The notes beneath the pieces were generated by a model. The model made no database searches. It saw only the letters and a list, made by a program, of their open reading frames with translations, and was not told the origin of the DNA. A DNA stretch of 64,000 nucleotides, taken from the NCBI GenBank assembly GCA_018350325.1, contig JAEVLN010000034.1, positions 186,001 to 250,000 on the forward strand, written 5' to 3'. Positions 23,143 through 35,400 of this stretch are shown here, piece after piece. Every line of letters starts with the position of its first letter. The stretch's first letter is position 1. Source of the DNA: Globodera rostochiensis. Taxonomy: Eukaryota; Nematoda; Chromadorea; Rhabditida; Heteroderidae. Position numbers and translations under genes: made by a program.

Positions 23143-24830
23143 ACGAGCGGGTGAATAAAGGAATCAAATATATTTCAATGCTTTCCTATTTCCAATCGGT
23201 CTGTCGCTGTCACATTGGGGTGCAAATAAAAATTCGAATAAATTTTCTCACAATTCATTACGGTAGTTGAATTTATACAACATTCACATTTGTTGGAGAT
23301 CGGTATCCCTAACATAGAAATAGAAACTTTTAAACGAATCATGCTCTATTTTCGAAGCGCTTGTGGATAAAATAACAAGTTAAATTATTTTGATTAATGC
23401 CTTAATTTGAATTAAGACCAAAATTCGTCAATTGGAGGAACGGTTGGATCGGTGGAAGCGAAGAATAAGTCGATCCAGGCGTAAATTGAGGGGAACAGTT
23501 CAACTCGCCGATGGTCGACTCGCCGACGTGTCAACTCGCCAATGGTCGACTCGCCGACGCCGACATGTTAACTCGCTGACGTGTCAACTCGCCGACGGTC
23601 GACTCGCCGATAATAATTCATTCCGTTTTTGTCTATCAACTCAAATTTTTTCTCAATCTAGTTCACGGGGGAAGATTGCGGCAATCATGAAGAATTGGGG
23701 TCCCGACCAAAAAAATGGTAAATATTTAGATGTTTATAATTTATTTACCAAAATTTCTTTAAAAATGCATGTTTTCTAGGGTAAATATAAGCTTAGGGCA
23801 CGAATCCGAGCTCGGGTTTTGCGAATGTCGAACCCCACAATATTTCAAAAACAATTCCTTTTTTTGGATTAATTTTTTAATTCCAACATATTTTCCCCCC
23901 TGAACTAGATTGAGATTTTTACAAATCTAACTTTGCGACAAAATTTGATAGAGAAATTTGATCAAATGAAAGCCGAGTTAAAGCGGACGGATTCAAAAAA
24001 CTTCAAGTAGTCTTGGATAAATAAGAACTTCAATGATACAAATTGAACAATTCGGTCCAGTTTGAAAAGTCTTTTGATTTTTTTGGTAAAATTAAAAAAT
24101 CCCGCAATCCAGCGCGGGATTAATCCAGCAAATCCGATCCCGCACGAGATTTTGATTTGTAATCCCGCAGCGGGATCCGCAAATCCGATTTTGCCGCACT
24201 CTAGTCCCAGCCGCCGGAGTTACCATTTTGCCTTAAGATCTGAGAATGCACGGCGATGAATTTTTGTTTCGAAACGCGGCAACTTTCGATTTTTCAGGCT
24301 CAAAATCACTCAAAAAGGGGTTCGTTATGCTAGGCCTAAGCCATCCTGGTTTGGAGTTTGTTAGGCTTAGGCCTAAGCTACCCTGGCCTGGGCTCGTTAG
24401 GCTTAGGCCTAAGATTGAATTTTTAATGAAAATAAGTGAATCTTAAAATAAAAATAGGGTACCCTATGCTTTTTCAATTTGCGTCGCATGTCTCGTTCAC
24501 TCCTACGGCACAAATGTCCTCCCACGAAATAATCGACAAATTCCACGCAATGAAAGAATAATTTAAGCAAAAAGGAAAATATTCAAAAAAAAATGAAAGG
24601 AATCAAATTGATCGGAAAATTGCGAAACATTTAAAAGTCAATCGCTCAAAATATATAAAAAATGGAAAAAAGAATTTGGCCTAAGTCGAAGAAGTAAACC
24701 AAAAAATGAGCGACAAAATATAGAGAAATTTGATCAAATGAAAGCCGAGTTAAAGCGGACGGATTCAAAAAACTTTTATCATCACGAAATTGATAAAACT
24801 ATCGCAAAAGAGTTGGGCGGGCCTCAGTTA
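23143..24830. other. No supported gene; repeats
   Basis: At 23,498-23,610 there are tandem CAACTCGCCGA(C/T) / GTCGACTCGCC motifs. At 23,780-23,850 a repeat with CACGAATCCGAGCTCGGGTT recurs at 31,415-31,460. At 24,090-24,210 there is a fold-back of CGGGATTAATCC / GGATCCGCAAATCC type ending CCGCACTCTAG. At 24,325-24,415 GTTAGGCTTAGGCCTAAG is repeated. ORFs here are not convincing. Confidence 0.55.
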
Positions 24831-24834
24831 TCAT

Positions 24835-25384
24835 TAGGGCTGCGATTTATATGGATAAAAAATCTCGAAATATGGCCATAAAATATGGATCAAAAATTGC
24901 AAAATATGGACGAAATATGGAGAATTTTTTTTTCAATTATAGCAAAAAATGGGCAAGATTTTCCTAATTGAAGTAATTAGAGAAATTAAAATTTTTATAT
25001 GTAAATTAATGGCATTTCAGAAAAATTTTTTGAAAATAAGCAGAATTTTAAAAATTTTCAATTTTTATGGTGGAGAATTTTTAGTCACGAAAAAATCATT
25101 TTTTAGGGGTGAATTTTTTGAAATTTTGAAAAAGTCGATCGTTAGGGGTGTATTTTTTGAAAATTTTTAAAAAGTCGATCTTTAGGGGTATATTTTTCGT
25201 TTTTATTGCATTTTTGTTAAGGAATTTTTGAAAAAAGGGCGAAATATGGAAAAAATATGGAAAATATGGATTATAAAATGGGCTCTAGAAGCTCCAACCA
25301 AAGCTAAAAACACTATTTCTGGCATTTATACGCTGTTCCGAGTGCGCAAAAAAAATATGGATCTCCATATAAATCGCAGCCCTA
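24835..25384. mobile_element. hAT-like non-autonomous element with perfect 8-bp duplication
   Basis: Ends TAGGGCTGCGATTTATATGG and CCATATAAATCGCAGCCCTA, flanked by GTTATCAT at 24,827-24,834 and 25,385-25,392. It is related in design to the 19,687 element (TAGGG start, ATTTATATG, AAATATGG-rich interior). It encodes no transposase. Confidence 0.85.
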
Positions 25385-25999
25385 GTTATCATTGACCATT
25401 CATTCAAATACTCCCCAAATTCAAGTTCCTAATTTTCTGAACATTTTCCGCGGCAATTGCTTCCACAGAAAGTCCATCATTTTTGGCATTATTAGAGTGA
25501 TCTGACTCTGCGAGAGGAGGATTCTAAGCAGTTGAGTTGGGTTCAATTTGTCCAAGCTGGGTGTCCTCGATTTGGTGAAGGGCATTTTGTTCAAGCGTTA
25601 AATTATGCCATTCTTCGGCTTTGCCATTGTTCCACCATCCTTCTCCGAATATTTCATCAATTATTTGTTCGGTTTCGGCTTTTTTTGAGTGAATTTGTTG
25701 CAGTAAATGCTACCAAAATTAATATCCAAAAAAACACTTCCATTTTATTTGCGCAAAATACCTCTGAATTTGGGGTAATTTATATGAAATTCCAATTAAA
25801 ATAATTAAACGGAAAATTCGATATGTAAAATGTGCCATTACAAAATTTTTTTTAAATTTAAGGAATAATAAATATTCACAAATTGTACAATATAAATAAA
25901 TAGTATTTAGCTTGGATAAAAAAATTATTGAAAGAAATAAATGACTGCTCACAATTTGGCCATTTTTCTTTAATAATTACTATCTCATCCGAATCAACA

Positions 26000-26205
26000 A
26001 TATATATGACATCTTTAAAATATTTTTCCTTAACATTGAACCGTGACCAAATCAATATTCATGACATCTCTAAAATATTTTTTCTTTAACATTTGAACCG
26101 GGACAAAATCAATAAATATTCATGACATCTCTAAAATATTTTTTCTTTAACATTTGAACCGGGACAAAATCAATAAATATTCATGACATCTCGTAAATAT
26201 TGGCA
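26000..26205. repeat. About 60-bp tandem repeat, three copies
   Basis: Three successive copies of a unit containing TTCATGACATCTCTAAAATA and TTTAACATTTGAACCGGGAC. The first copy is diverged and the last is truncated at CATCTCGTAAATATTGG. Confidence 0.8.
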
Positions 26206-26239
26206 AAAATTGATTGCAGTATTTGTTTGCAAATTCACA

Positions 26240-26415
26240 TTGAGATTAGAGTGCGGCGCAGGACCGGATCCTGCGCAGGCCGGTCTGCAATCCTGCACTT
26301 TTTGGTCTTTTGCAGGTGCAGGATTAATCCCGCAGGATCCGATCCTGCAAACAATTTTGAATTCCAATCCTGCAACAGGATCCGCAAATTTGACTGCGGA
26401 TCATGCAAGTATTAA
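26240..26415. repeat. GGATCCTGCA fold-back repeat
   Basis: Inverted clusters of GGATCCTGCGCAGG, CAGGATCCGATCCTGCA and GATCCGCAAATTTGACTGCGG; a related piece lies at 27,270-27,335. It is probably a short non-autonomous element. The overlapping ORFs are in the repeat. Confidence 0.55.
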
Positions 26416-26658
26416 ATTTAATAAAGGTTAATGCCGACATTCATCCAATAATGTTGATGTTGTGTAGTGGATAGTGCTATAGGTGGGAAATTTGTGGTTT
26501 GGGTTCATATTTTTTATAACTTTCAGTGATCATCTATGGCGGAGGAAACAATTTCTAATTAATAATAAAAATATTTCTGATTTTGTAAATCAAGTCAAAC
26601 ATGATGAAAACCCATAATACTTTTTTTCACAAATTACAAAATCGCCATTACTCTTAAG

Positions 26659-27142
26659 CAGGGTTGCCAGATGAAAATTTTCAAAAGCCTCATTTGGCAG
26701 GCAAAAAAGCCTCATTTGGGACCAAAAAACCTCATTTTGCTAAAATCATGTTTTTTTTTGCGCGCGCGGTTTTCCCAATTACTTTTTTTAGTGGAGGGGG
26801 GGGAGGGGAGTCGGCGGTGCCGATAGGCGCCTCCGAGAAAATTTTTCGCATTTTTTACTCAAATTTGCAACTAAATTTGCAGAAGATGTGATGCTTTTTT
26901 GCTTTAAAAAAAATTGAAAATGAGGTTTTTTATTAAGAAAATTCCCAATTATTTCAAACCGGAACATGCTTTTTCATTAAAAATGAAAATACCAGAAAAA
27001 AATGGAAAAACATTACGCCAAATATTCAAAATTTAATAGAAATTTACCATTTATCAGTGAAATTTCTAAAAAGCCACAAAAAACCTCATCAAACTCCAAA
27101 AAACCACAAAATGAGGCTAAAACCTCAAATCTGGCAGCCCTG
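26659..27142. mobile_element. hAT-like non-autonomous element with perfect 8-bp duplication
   Basis: Ends CAGGGTTGCCAGATG and ATCTGGCAGCCCTG, flanked by CTCTTAAG at 26,651-26,658 and 27,143-27,150. The interior has repeated AAAAAGCCTCATTT / AAAACCTCAT words. No transposase. Confidence 0.85.
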
Positions 27143-28270
27143 CTCTTAAGGTGTTGAATTTGGACGTCCCCGATCCCCCGACATGGCTAACCCCGCCCAC
27201 CGACTTGCCCGCTCCCGAAGGATCGATGAGCACCCTATTTTTAGGCCAAAATTGATTTTTGAATCAATCCTGCAATCCTGCGCAGGATCCTTCAAATCTA
27301 AATGCAGTATTAATCTCGCAGGATCCGATGTAGTATCGTTTCTTTTAATTTGAAAGATTTGGCGGTACTTTTCGGTTTTGAGCCCGCACCTCCAAATTTT
27401 TAAAAAAATGCAACAAAAAGGGGCGCAGAGAAACAAAAAAGCGGTCGCTAACTATTTGGGAGGCATAAAAGCAACAATTTGTGCCAAAAGGTGTGCGATT
27501 TTACAGTCCTCTCTCCAAAGGAATTCATTTATGCGTAAGGGAAGGTGTCCGCGCCCTTTTTGTTGCAATCCTAATATAAAAAGGAGACGTGTTTGTTTGT
27601 TTGTTTGTTTGTTTGTCCTGACGTGGTTGGGGATTTGAATTAGCGGGGAAATTCGCGTAAAAATTATTGTTTGAAAATTTTGTGATTGAATTCATGCTGA
27701 AGACGATGAAAGTTGTACTTTTTGTATTGATGATTTTCTTTTGCATTTTTTTTGCAGCTAGAAGTACTTTCTCAAATGATTTTGTTTTTCAACGAATTTT
27801 GCATTTATTTAATCCAAATTTTCGTTCGTTTTTAAGTTAAGGTTTTCTTTATTTAAAAGAAGATTACCTTTTTTGATTAAAACAAATGCAAAAGTCAAAG
27901 TATTCTTGACTTTCAATATGCGCAACTCCTATTTTGTAGATTGAGCATTCATGTGGATTTTTTTGTCTTACTTTTTATAACGTTATATGTATGAATATAT
28001 GTTTTTAGATTGCCTTTTTTCCCATTACTATGCTTAGTACTTTTGAAGAACTTTCAGCGATTCCGCCGGGAACCATCATGGCGTATTTTTTTTGTTGGCT
28101 TAAAATATTATTTTGTTAAGTTCATGTTGTGGCCAGCTCATCAAAATTATGGATAGTGGAAAAAAATTGTCCATAATTCTGGCGTGCGCTTCAGGGGAAC
28201 AGATAGTAGTAACGGAGTTCAAAAATCCAAATACACAAAGTTTTTTTTCAACGCGTGCGTGTTAGGAAAT
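27143..28270. other. No supported gene
   Basis: AT-rich sequence with a (TTTG)n microsatellite at about 27,590-27,616. A short ORF at 27,378-27,638 has no recognisable domain. Nothing else is supported. Confidence 0.5.
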
Positions 28271-28279
28271 GTAAATTTT

Positions 28280-28934
28280 ATGTTTGGTGATGTTAAATTA
28301 GTTTTTTTCCAGATTTTGAAACTATCTGCCTTGAAGGCACAACGCTTCAATCCAAAGTTTGATGGGAAAACGTTTTTTCAAACTCCGTTCGAGTTTGAGT
28401 TGATCTTTACCAAAAACTCAAAAGTGCAGCTGTTGGAGAGCGAGATAAAGGAGGCTGAAAATTTTGTTGCTGTTGCACCGGGACATTTCTACAGTTTGCT
28501 TATGTACTTATTATCATTATTCTTTTTTTCTTTTAGAAGTTAAGTGCGTCTTGACTGCTCCATTTTCCGTTTTTGGGGAAACGTTTGTTGCGTCTGTTGG
28601 TGACAACGATGGGAAGCGGGCAGACCTTTTTGTCAAGGGAGAGCAACTAGCCGAAAAACTTGGCAAATTGAAAAGAAATGATCAGCTTCAATTGGCAAAG
28701 TGCTTTGGAAAGATTGAAGGTTTTTCACTTAAAAATAATAAGCATATAAGCCGCCTCTAGAAATGTCCTGGCTTAAGAAGAACCAATTTTCCGACTTCTT
28801 TTATCTGCTTTGCAACAGCTGCCCTTCGAGTTTTTGTAAAGATCAACTCTAGCTTGAATGAAAAAACGACAGCCATCAAACTTGATATTAAGCGCTATGC
28901 CTTCAAAGCAGTTTCAGAGTTTGAAAAAGACTAA
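28280..28934 (+). CDS. RPA-like OB-fold protein (putative)
   Basis: Exons 28280-28493, 28537-28719 and 28819-28934 join in frame to 170 residues, with donors GTTTGC and GTTTTT and acceptors TTTTAG and CAACAG. The stretch KAQRFNPKFDGK...FEFELIFTKNSKVQ resembles the segment of replication protein A large-subunit OB folds with consensus ...AN.RFN...N.YEL.F...S.V. Exon 2 includes LTAPFSVFGETF and DLFVKGEQLAEKLGKL, and exon 3 includes RVFVKIN and KLDIKRYAF, consistent with further OB-type strands. An extra exon-like piece follows an acceptor near 29,014 (DECLQIYAQSADVS). With the STPR fragment 0.4 kb downstream it may be a Helitron relic, since some Helitrons carry RPA-like genes; a free-standing gene is equally possible. 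Similarity was judged by eye only. Confidence 0.4.
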
Positions 28935-29317
28935 TTTCGCCAAAAAAATTACAGGATGTTCATGATTTTGTTTTGGTTTTTCTTCTCGATCGGGATTAAG
29001 TGTCTATTGTTTTAGATGAGTGCCTGCAGATCTATGCACAGTCTGCAGATGTTTCCATTTGCAATTCCAAAGTGATTTTGGATGGAATTTTAGTGACGCC
29101 GGTGAAGCGTAAGAGTGACGAATGTTCACATTCAAAGTCTCAAAAAAGTAATTGATACGCACATGCAAGTTCAGTGTTTTCTAAATGTTTGTTAACAACG
29201 GGTTTTCTTTTTTGTTTTGTTGGTCTCTGGTAATAAGGAGCTTCGCTTTTATGTGTTATCCGTTCATGCATTCAAGACAAAGTATAAAATAATTTCTATT
29301 TATTTCAAAAAACGTCG

Positions 29318-29752
29318 TTGTTTTTAGCAAATATATTTTTTATTTTCTTTCATTTTATTTCAATACCTGTTTTAGTAGTACTACATTCGAAAGCTAATTT
29401 TGATTTGAATAATGGACCTGTAGTTTTGATTACGGATAGCCAAGCGGCAGGTCCTTCTGGAGCAGTACCTGTTGAGGCTTTTGTGCCTGAACCGACTGTT
29501 GTTTTAAGTGGTGCCCCATCATTTGAAGCCAGAAAAAAGGCTCTGTCAAGAGCGAATGAATCATCGGTTAAAAGGCAAATGAGACTAGATAAACAAATAA
29601 TTAGACAAAGATCATTAAGAGAAACTGAGTCTCCGATACAAAGACAAATTAGACTTGACAGTCAAATGAATAGCCAACGAGTACTAAGAGAAGCGGAGTC
29701 TCTAACGCAAAGATCATTAAGGTTAAATGAACAAATGATTAGACAGGAGCGT
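29318..29752 (+). CDS. STPR (23-residue repeat) domain fragment
   Basis: After an N-terminal part with a possible internal acceptor (ACCTGTTTTAG near 29,373), the ORF has three near-perfect 23-residue repeats with the pattern R..LR..ES...QR..RL..Q (for example RSLRETESPIQRQIRLDSQ, then RVLREAESLTQRSLRLNEQ). This matches the STPR domain (score-and-three-amino-acid peptide repeat) described in FMBP-1 DNA-binding proteins; similar repeats occur in proteins associated with mobile elements. The domain is cut at MIRQ by the minisatellite that starts at about 29,753, and the frame runs on only as repeat translation. Normal STPR domains have four or more repeats, so this is truncated. Confidence 0.5.
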
Positions 29753-30622
29753 GTTTTCCCTCTCGGCACTGTTCCTCTTGGCATTTTTTCTCTTTTTCCC
29801 TTTTGGCACTTTTCCCGCTTGGCACGGCACTTTTCCCGCTTGGCACGGCACTTTTCCCTCTTGACATTTCTCCCTTTTTACCTTTTTCCCCTTTCGGCAC
29901 TTTTCCCTTTTGCCATTTTGCTTTTTGGCACTTTTGCCGTATTCTTCTTAGCATTTTCTCTCTTTTTCCCTTTTGGCACTTTTCCCTCTCGGCACTGTTC
30001 CTCTTGGCATTTTCTCTCTTTTTCCCTTTTGGCACTTTCTCGCTTGGCACTTTTCCCCGCTTTTGGCTTTCCCCCGTGGCATTTCACCTTTTTGCACTTT
30101 TTCCTTTTGGCACCCTTTCCCTTTTGGCATTTTCTCTCTTTTTCCCTTTTGGCACTTTTCCCTCTCGGCACTGTTCCTTTTGGCGTTTTCTCTCTTTTTC
30201 CCTTTTGGCACTTTTCTCTCTCGGCACTGTTCCTCTTGGCATTTTCTCTTTTTCCCTTTTGGCACTTTTCCCGCTTGGCACGGCACTTTTCCCGCTTGGC
30301 ACGGCACTTTTCCCTCTTGACATTTCTCCCTTTTTACCTTTTTCCCCTTTAGGCACTTTTCCCTTTTGATACTTTTCCCTTTTGGCACTGTTCCTATTCC
30401 CCCTTGGCATTTTCTCCATTTTATCTTTTTCCCCTTTGGGCACTTTTCCCTTTTTCCTTTTGGCATTTTGCCTTTCGGCACTTTTCCCTCTTGGCATTTT
30501 CTCCCTTTTACCTTTTTCCCCCTTGGGCACTTTTCCCTTTTGGCATTTTGCTTTTCGGAACTTTTCCCTCTTGGCATTTTTTCTCTTTTCCCTTTTGGCA
30601 CTTTTCCCGCTTGGCACTTATT
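29753..30622. repeat. TTTTCCC-TTTGGCAC minisatellite
   Basis: About 870 bases of irregular tandem units built from CTTTTCCCTTTTGGCA, CTTTTCCCGCTTGGCA and TTTTCTCTCTTTTTCCC. Both strands give long ORFs (Phe/Leu-rich on plus, Lys/Glu/Gly-rich on minus), which are artefacts. Confidence 0.9.
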
Positions 30623-30726
30623 TTTGCACTGGTTTTCCCTAAAACAAATTTATTTTGGCTTTAAAAAATAAAAAAATGAATTAAAACATGTTTAGTTTAA
30701 TTTTAATTAATTGAAAAAAGAATATT

Positions 30727-30800
30727 GCATCCATGAATCGAACCCACACATAACGTATTAAGAGATAAAGTGCTTATCCACTAACCTACCGACAGCAATG
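30727..30800 (-). repeat. tRNA-like (possible SINE head)
   Basis: On the minus strand TAGGTTAGTGGATAAGCA resembles an A box and GGGTTCGATTC is a good B box. The acceptor stem does not pair, so a functional tRNA is unlikely. Confidence 0.4.
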
Positions 30801-31227
30801 AAAGCTTTTGCTTTTTCTTTACTATCCGATGAAAATGCTGCCCATCATTTCTCACTCACACTCCCTCCTTTCACTCTTTCTCTTGCCTCTTCTCCCTCAC
30901 TCTTTTCTTCTTTCTCTTTCTCTGCACTCCCACGCCAATTAGACAGCGCTGCGCACGCGCTGCAAATGAGCAGCGCGTGGCGTACGCGTCAGCGACCGAC
31001 GCATTTTTTCTCTCTTTCTCTTTCAAAAGTCTCGTCACTTTCAACACTATTTCTTTACTTCTCATGTCTACCCTTCTTCAATTCTTAACCTTTTGGCACA
31101 TCGTCTTCGCTAAATTCAACAGCGTTACAAACAAACACACAAACTCGTCTCCTTTTTATATAAGGATTATTCAAAATTTTTTCATTTTGCACTATTTAGC
31201 ATTTAAAATTAACGCAATCGCTCAAAA

Positions 31228-31281
31228 TGATCAATCGGTTCATTCGCAATTTTCTGAACGGTCAACACATCATTGACAAGG
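31228..31281 (+). other. Conserved small exon-like ORF upstream of PUF gene 1
   Basis: ATG plus 17 codons (MINRFIRNFLNGQHIIDK) ending at a GTTTGG donor-like site. A nearly identical sequence, with one amino-acid change (Asp to His), lies at about 41,000-41,054, about 0.9 kb upstream of PUF gene 2. Both are preceded by similar CATTTTGCAC / CAATTTGCAC TTTAGTATTTA-type sequence. It could be a 5' leader exon or part of a separate duplicated gene. No phase-compatible join to the MASSSS exon was found. Confidence 0.4.
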
Positions 31282-31922
31282 TTTGGACAAATCTTTTTTT
31301 GTATTATTTGGTTGGATTATTGGACGTGGGCAGTCATTTTGAAAAAGCATAAAAACGAATATACATTTTGTTTCCTTTTGTTCGAGAGAGGGGGTTTCTA
31401 GGGTAAAAACACGCGTAGAACACGAATCCGAGCTCGGGTTTTGCGGATGTCGAACCCCGAACCTGAATTCGAACAATTTTTCGAAATTTTAGGGACGTGA
31501 GAAATAATTTATGCATAAACCAAAAAGGTTCCGAGGCTAGTTGTCGGAGGAGTTCAGATTTTAAAAGCCAATAGATTAAGCGCGAATTATGATGAAATCC
31601 CTTTCTGGGCAAAAAAAGCGTGATGCTTTTAGCTAACTAATAGTTCGGAAAGGTTCCATGTACACTTATGCTTCGTTTTGAGGCAAAAAAACAAAAAAAA
31701 ATGTTTTCAAAGTCAAAAAAAAAAGGGGTTTTCAAGAGGTTTTCTGGGCGATATGAACGCAATTTGACCAATTTCGAATTGTGGGGGAGGGGGGGCGACA
31801 AAAAAAAATTGAATCTGACTCAATTTGTTGAGATTTGCAACCAAAAATTCTAAAAATGCGCTACCTATTTTAAAAAGCGATTGCCGAAAAAAGTATCGAA
31901 TGCTTTTTTAGGCTTAGGTTTA

Positions 31923-32296
31923 GGGTAATTATTTAGATGGTTCCCCCCCCCTTTTTGAAAAAAAAAGAAATTTAGTGTTCAATGTCGAAATAAACTAGTT
32001 TCTATAGGTTTTTCTGGTCGTAGAATCCGAATCTGACTTCCGTTTCGACCAATTCCGAAGCCCGGAACCGAAATTCGAATTTTTTTTTTTTGAAAATGCC
32101 ATTAAGGTAGAAATTCCAGAATGGCGTTTTCAAAAAAAAAAATTCGAATTTCGGTTCCGGGCTTCGGAATTGGTCGAAACGGAAGTCAGATTCGGATTCT
32201 ACGACCAGAAAAACCTATAGAAACTAGTTTATTTCGACATTGAACACTAAATTTCTTTTTTTTTCAAAAAGGGGGGGAACCATCTAAATAATACCC
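31923..32296. repeat. Near-perfect 374-bp palindrome
   Basis: From GGGTAATTATTTAGATGG to its mirror CCATCTAAATAATACCC. Each arm is roughly 170 bases, centred near 32,110, with a loop of about 20-30 bases around ATTAAGGTAGAAATTCCAG. The arms include GGTCGTAGAATCCGAATCTG and its complement CAGATTCGGATTCTACGACC. No ORF spans it. It may be a recent inverted duplication or a fold-back element. Confidence 0.95.
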
Positions 32297-32438
32297 AGGT
32301 TTAGGCTTAACCATCCTCACTCTTCCTTCATACGCAAATATTTTTTAGTTTCGACATGTTCAAACTGTTCGTCTGACATTTTTGCATCAATACATCAAAA
32401 ATGTGTGCCCGGCAGCCGTTCTTTCATGCGGCGTTCGC

Positions 32439-35400
32439 ATGGCGTCCTCCTCGTCGTCGTCCAGTAAATTTTGATAATCGTTTTATAAAATATTCCAAAT
32501 TTTTTCTTGTGCCGGTTGAATTTTTTGCAGGGAGTTTCACGAAATTTCAGACCGTCCCAGCCACCGTTCCAAACTGTTGGCCGATATCTACAAAAACCGT
32601 ACAGCCAATCTTCAACTCACCAATTTGGGCAAAGACGTCGTGGAGTTTGCGCAAGACTCGCAAGGTTCAAGGTGGTCATTGCTGGGGGTGAACGATTTGA
32701 ACAGCACGGGCTGGCGCCTTCTATGGCATTTAACTTTCTTCAACTTCCATCGAATCAGACAATCGAAGGCGCAAATTGTCATTAAATGTCCTTAACTTGC
32801 TTCAACCATAACCGATTTAGAATTTCTGTTTAATTCAAAAACGACCCGCGGAAGGGATTATCAGAAAATCTTTCTAAATCAAATTTTTCGGACATTTTTT
32901 AAATGTTAACATTTTTTTTTTATTGTACCGTATACTGGACACCAAAGGAAAGTTGCAGAAATTTGAATCCCCTCCATTTGCGACCGATGGGTTTCGTCGA
33001 ATTCCTATTGTTCCATTTTGGCACAAAAAAAGAAGCTGATTTAATTAAAATTTGCATTAACATTTCGCCAGGTTCATCAAGCAAAAGTTGGAGCGTGCCA
33101 ATCCGACAGAGAAGGCTCAACTTGTGGACGCATTGCGCGGCCACGTGGTGACATTGGCCATGCACAAAAGCGGCAATCACGTGATCCGAACGGCGTTGGA
33201 AACGGTGGAAAAAGCGTCACAAATTGAGGCAAAATTATTTAATTTTATTTATTTATTTTTGACTGAATTAAATGTTATTTAGATAATCAATGAGATATTG
33301 GCACAAGTGCTTCCCTTATCCCTCCATGAATACGGTAATTGGGTGATCCGACGTGTGCTTGAACACTGCACGGAGCAGCAAAAGCGTCATGTGTTGGAAC
33401 AATTACATGGCAACGTGCTTTCTTTGGTCACGGATCAATATGGCAATTACGTGATCGAACATGTGATTGAACACGGCACGGAGCAGCAAAAGCGTCCCGT
33501 GTTGGAACAACTGCTTGACAATGTGCCCACTTTGCTCACGGATCAATATGGAAACCACGTGATCCAACATGTGATTGAACATGGACTGCCTGAAGACCGG
33601 GAGCGAATTGTGCGCAGTCTGCAAGGGGACATTATGAAATATGCACAGGACAAGTTCGGCTGCCTCGTCATCTTGAAGTGTTTGATTTGCGGGACGGCGG
33701 ATCAGAAAAAGGCGCTGATCGACAACGTTTGTGTGGGGTGAGTTGCTTTTTGCATTAAATGTGTAAGGGCCATAAGTTTTTTGGGGACATAAATTGTTGA
33801 AGGTTCGCGGGTCTTTCAGACGTTACAAAAAATCCTTTTTTCGATAATCATTTTCCAAAATTGTGTAAAATTGAAGAGAAATTCTAAATTAAATAATAAT
33901 AAATTTTATTTTTCTCAGAGGGCCGAAGACGCTTCGAAATGCTCGACAGTTGATGGCTGACGAATTTGGCACTTTTGTGATTCAGGTCCTGCGAATATTT
34001 ATTAATGTTGAAAAGAGGCGAAAAACTATTTTTGCACTCTTTTCAAATTTGTCTAATTCTTTCAATTTTTGCCGCACATTCAAAAGGAATTGTAAAACAT
34101 AATTTAATTAATAAGTACAAACCCTTGAAATAGCCAAAAAACACTGGTGGAATGAATAAAAGGGAAATTACCTAATTAAGAAGAAAAAAAAATTCAGAAA
34201 TTTTTCGAGTACGGCACGGACGATCAAAAGGCTCAACTTGTTGACGCATTGCGTGGCCACGTGTTGGAATTGGCCCTGCAAATGTATGGCGGTCCCGTGA
34301 TCCAAGCAGCGTTGAAATCGGTGGACAAAGCGTCACAGATGAAGGCAAAAGCATTTAATTTTATTATTTGCTTTATTCGTCTAACGATTGGATACCCCCC
34401 CCCCCTTAAAAAAGCGCCATTATTACATTTTGAGGAGTAATCATTCTAATTAAAAAAACAAAATTAATAAATAAAATATTATTTAAAGATACTCGAAGAA
34501 CTGACGCCGCGTTCGTGTGTGATTAAATGCATCAAAGATCATTATGGAAGCTACGTCATGAACATGGTGATTAACACCCAATATACAACAATTATATAAA
34601 TGCATCGTTTGATTCTTTAACCAAGGCTCCCGGGTCTGGGGTTACCGCCATTAAAACTGTTAAAGATTCTTTGCAGATATTCGAACTCATCGAACCACAA
34701 CGGCTTCAGTTTGTCGTTGATGCCATAACCAACAGTCCATCGGATTCGGTACATTTATCAGACTTTGTTTATTTGTTATCAAACAAATATTGGACTATTA
34801 GAAAGCTTTTCGAGTAGAAGATATTTCAACAAGTTCAAGCGGTTCAAAGCATTTCCATGGGCGAAATTTTTAGTGTGTGTGTAAGATGGGCATGCCTTGC
34901 GAAACTGCCAAAATTTGAGATTTTCAGAGTTTTTCAAACTTTTCTTTAATTCTTTCTTGAGTTCTCCAAACACTTAATTTATGCTTACATATAGATTATA
35001 TTAAGGCAGGGTTGAAATCGGGTAAATACAAGTCCAACTATAACCATGTTGATTTCCAAGTGCATAACAAAAAAATTTTGCGAAATTCAAGCACACTCGA
35101 AAAATGTTCTCCAAAATCAATTTTTAGGTCAATTTAGGGGTTTACCCTAGGCCGGAGCCGTATTTAGCTTGGATTTTGTTGTTGGTGGATGCGACGGCGC
35201 CGAAGGCGCTGCGGGGAATTTTTTTTTTGAATTTTTAACGTTTTTAACAAAAAAGCGAAAAATAATTGAAAGAGTTGGGTTATTAGTTTTTTTAAACAAA
35301 CAAACAAACAAAATCTGATAGAAAATGTCCCAACAGGTTGCCTCTCTGTCCGTCCATCAATACGCTAGTCGGGTGATCGAATGTGTTCTTGAACACTGCA

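Noticed and set aside
23432..23779. 115-aa ORF with Arg-rich start and LADGRLAD repeats
   Set aside because: The repeats come from the CAACTCGCCGA/GTCGACTCGCC tandem motif; no splice support or homologue recognised.
29739..30671. Overlapping long ORFs on both strands (up to 217 aa minus, 188 aa plus)
   Set aside because: Repeat translations of the TTTTCCC/GGCAC minisatellite.
34779..35336. Separate start of a second PUF gene near 35.3 kb
   Set aside because: An ATG sits in frame at 35,325, but phases of exons 8 and 9 match exactly and the sequence IEPQRLQFVVDAI continuing to VASLSVHQYASRVIE follows normal PUF repeat order, so one gene is preferred. The alternative is kept as a refuting test.
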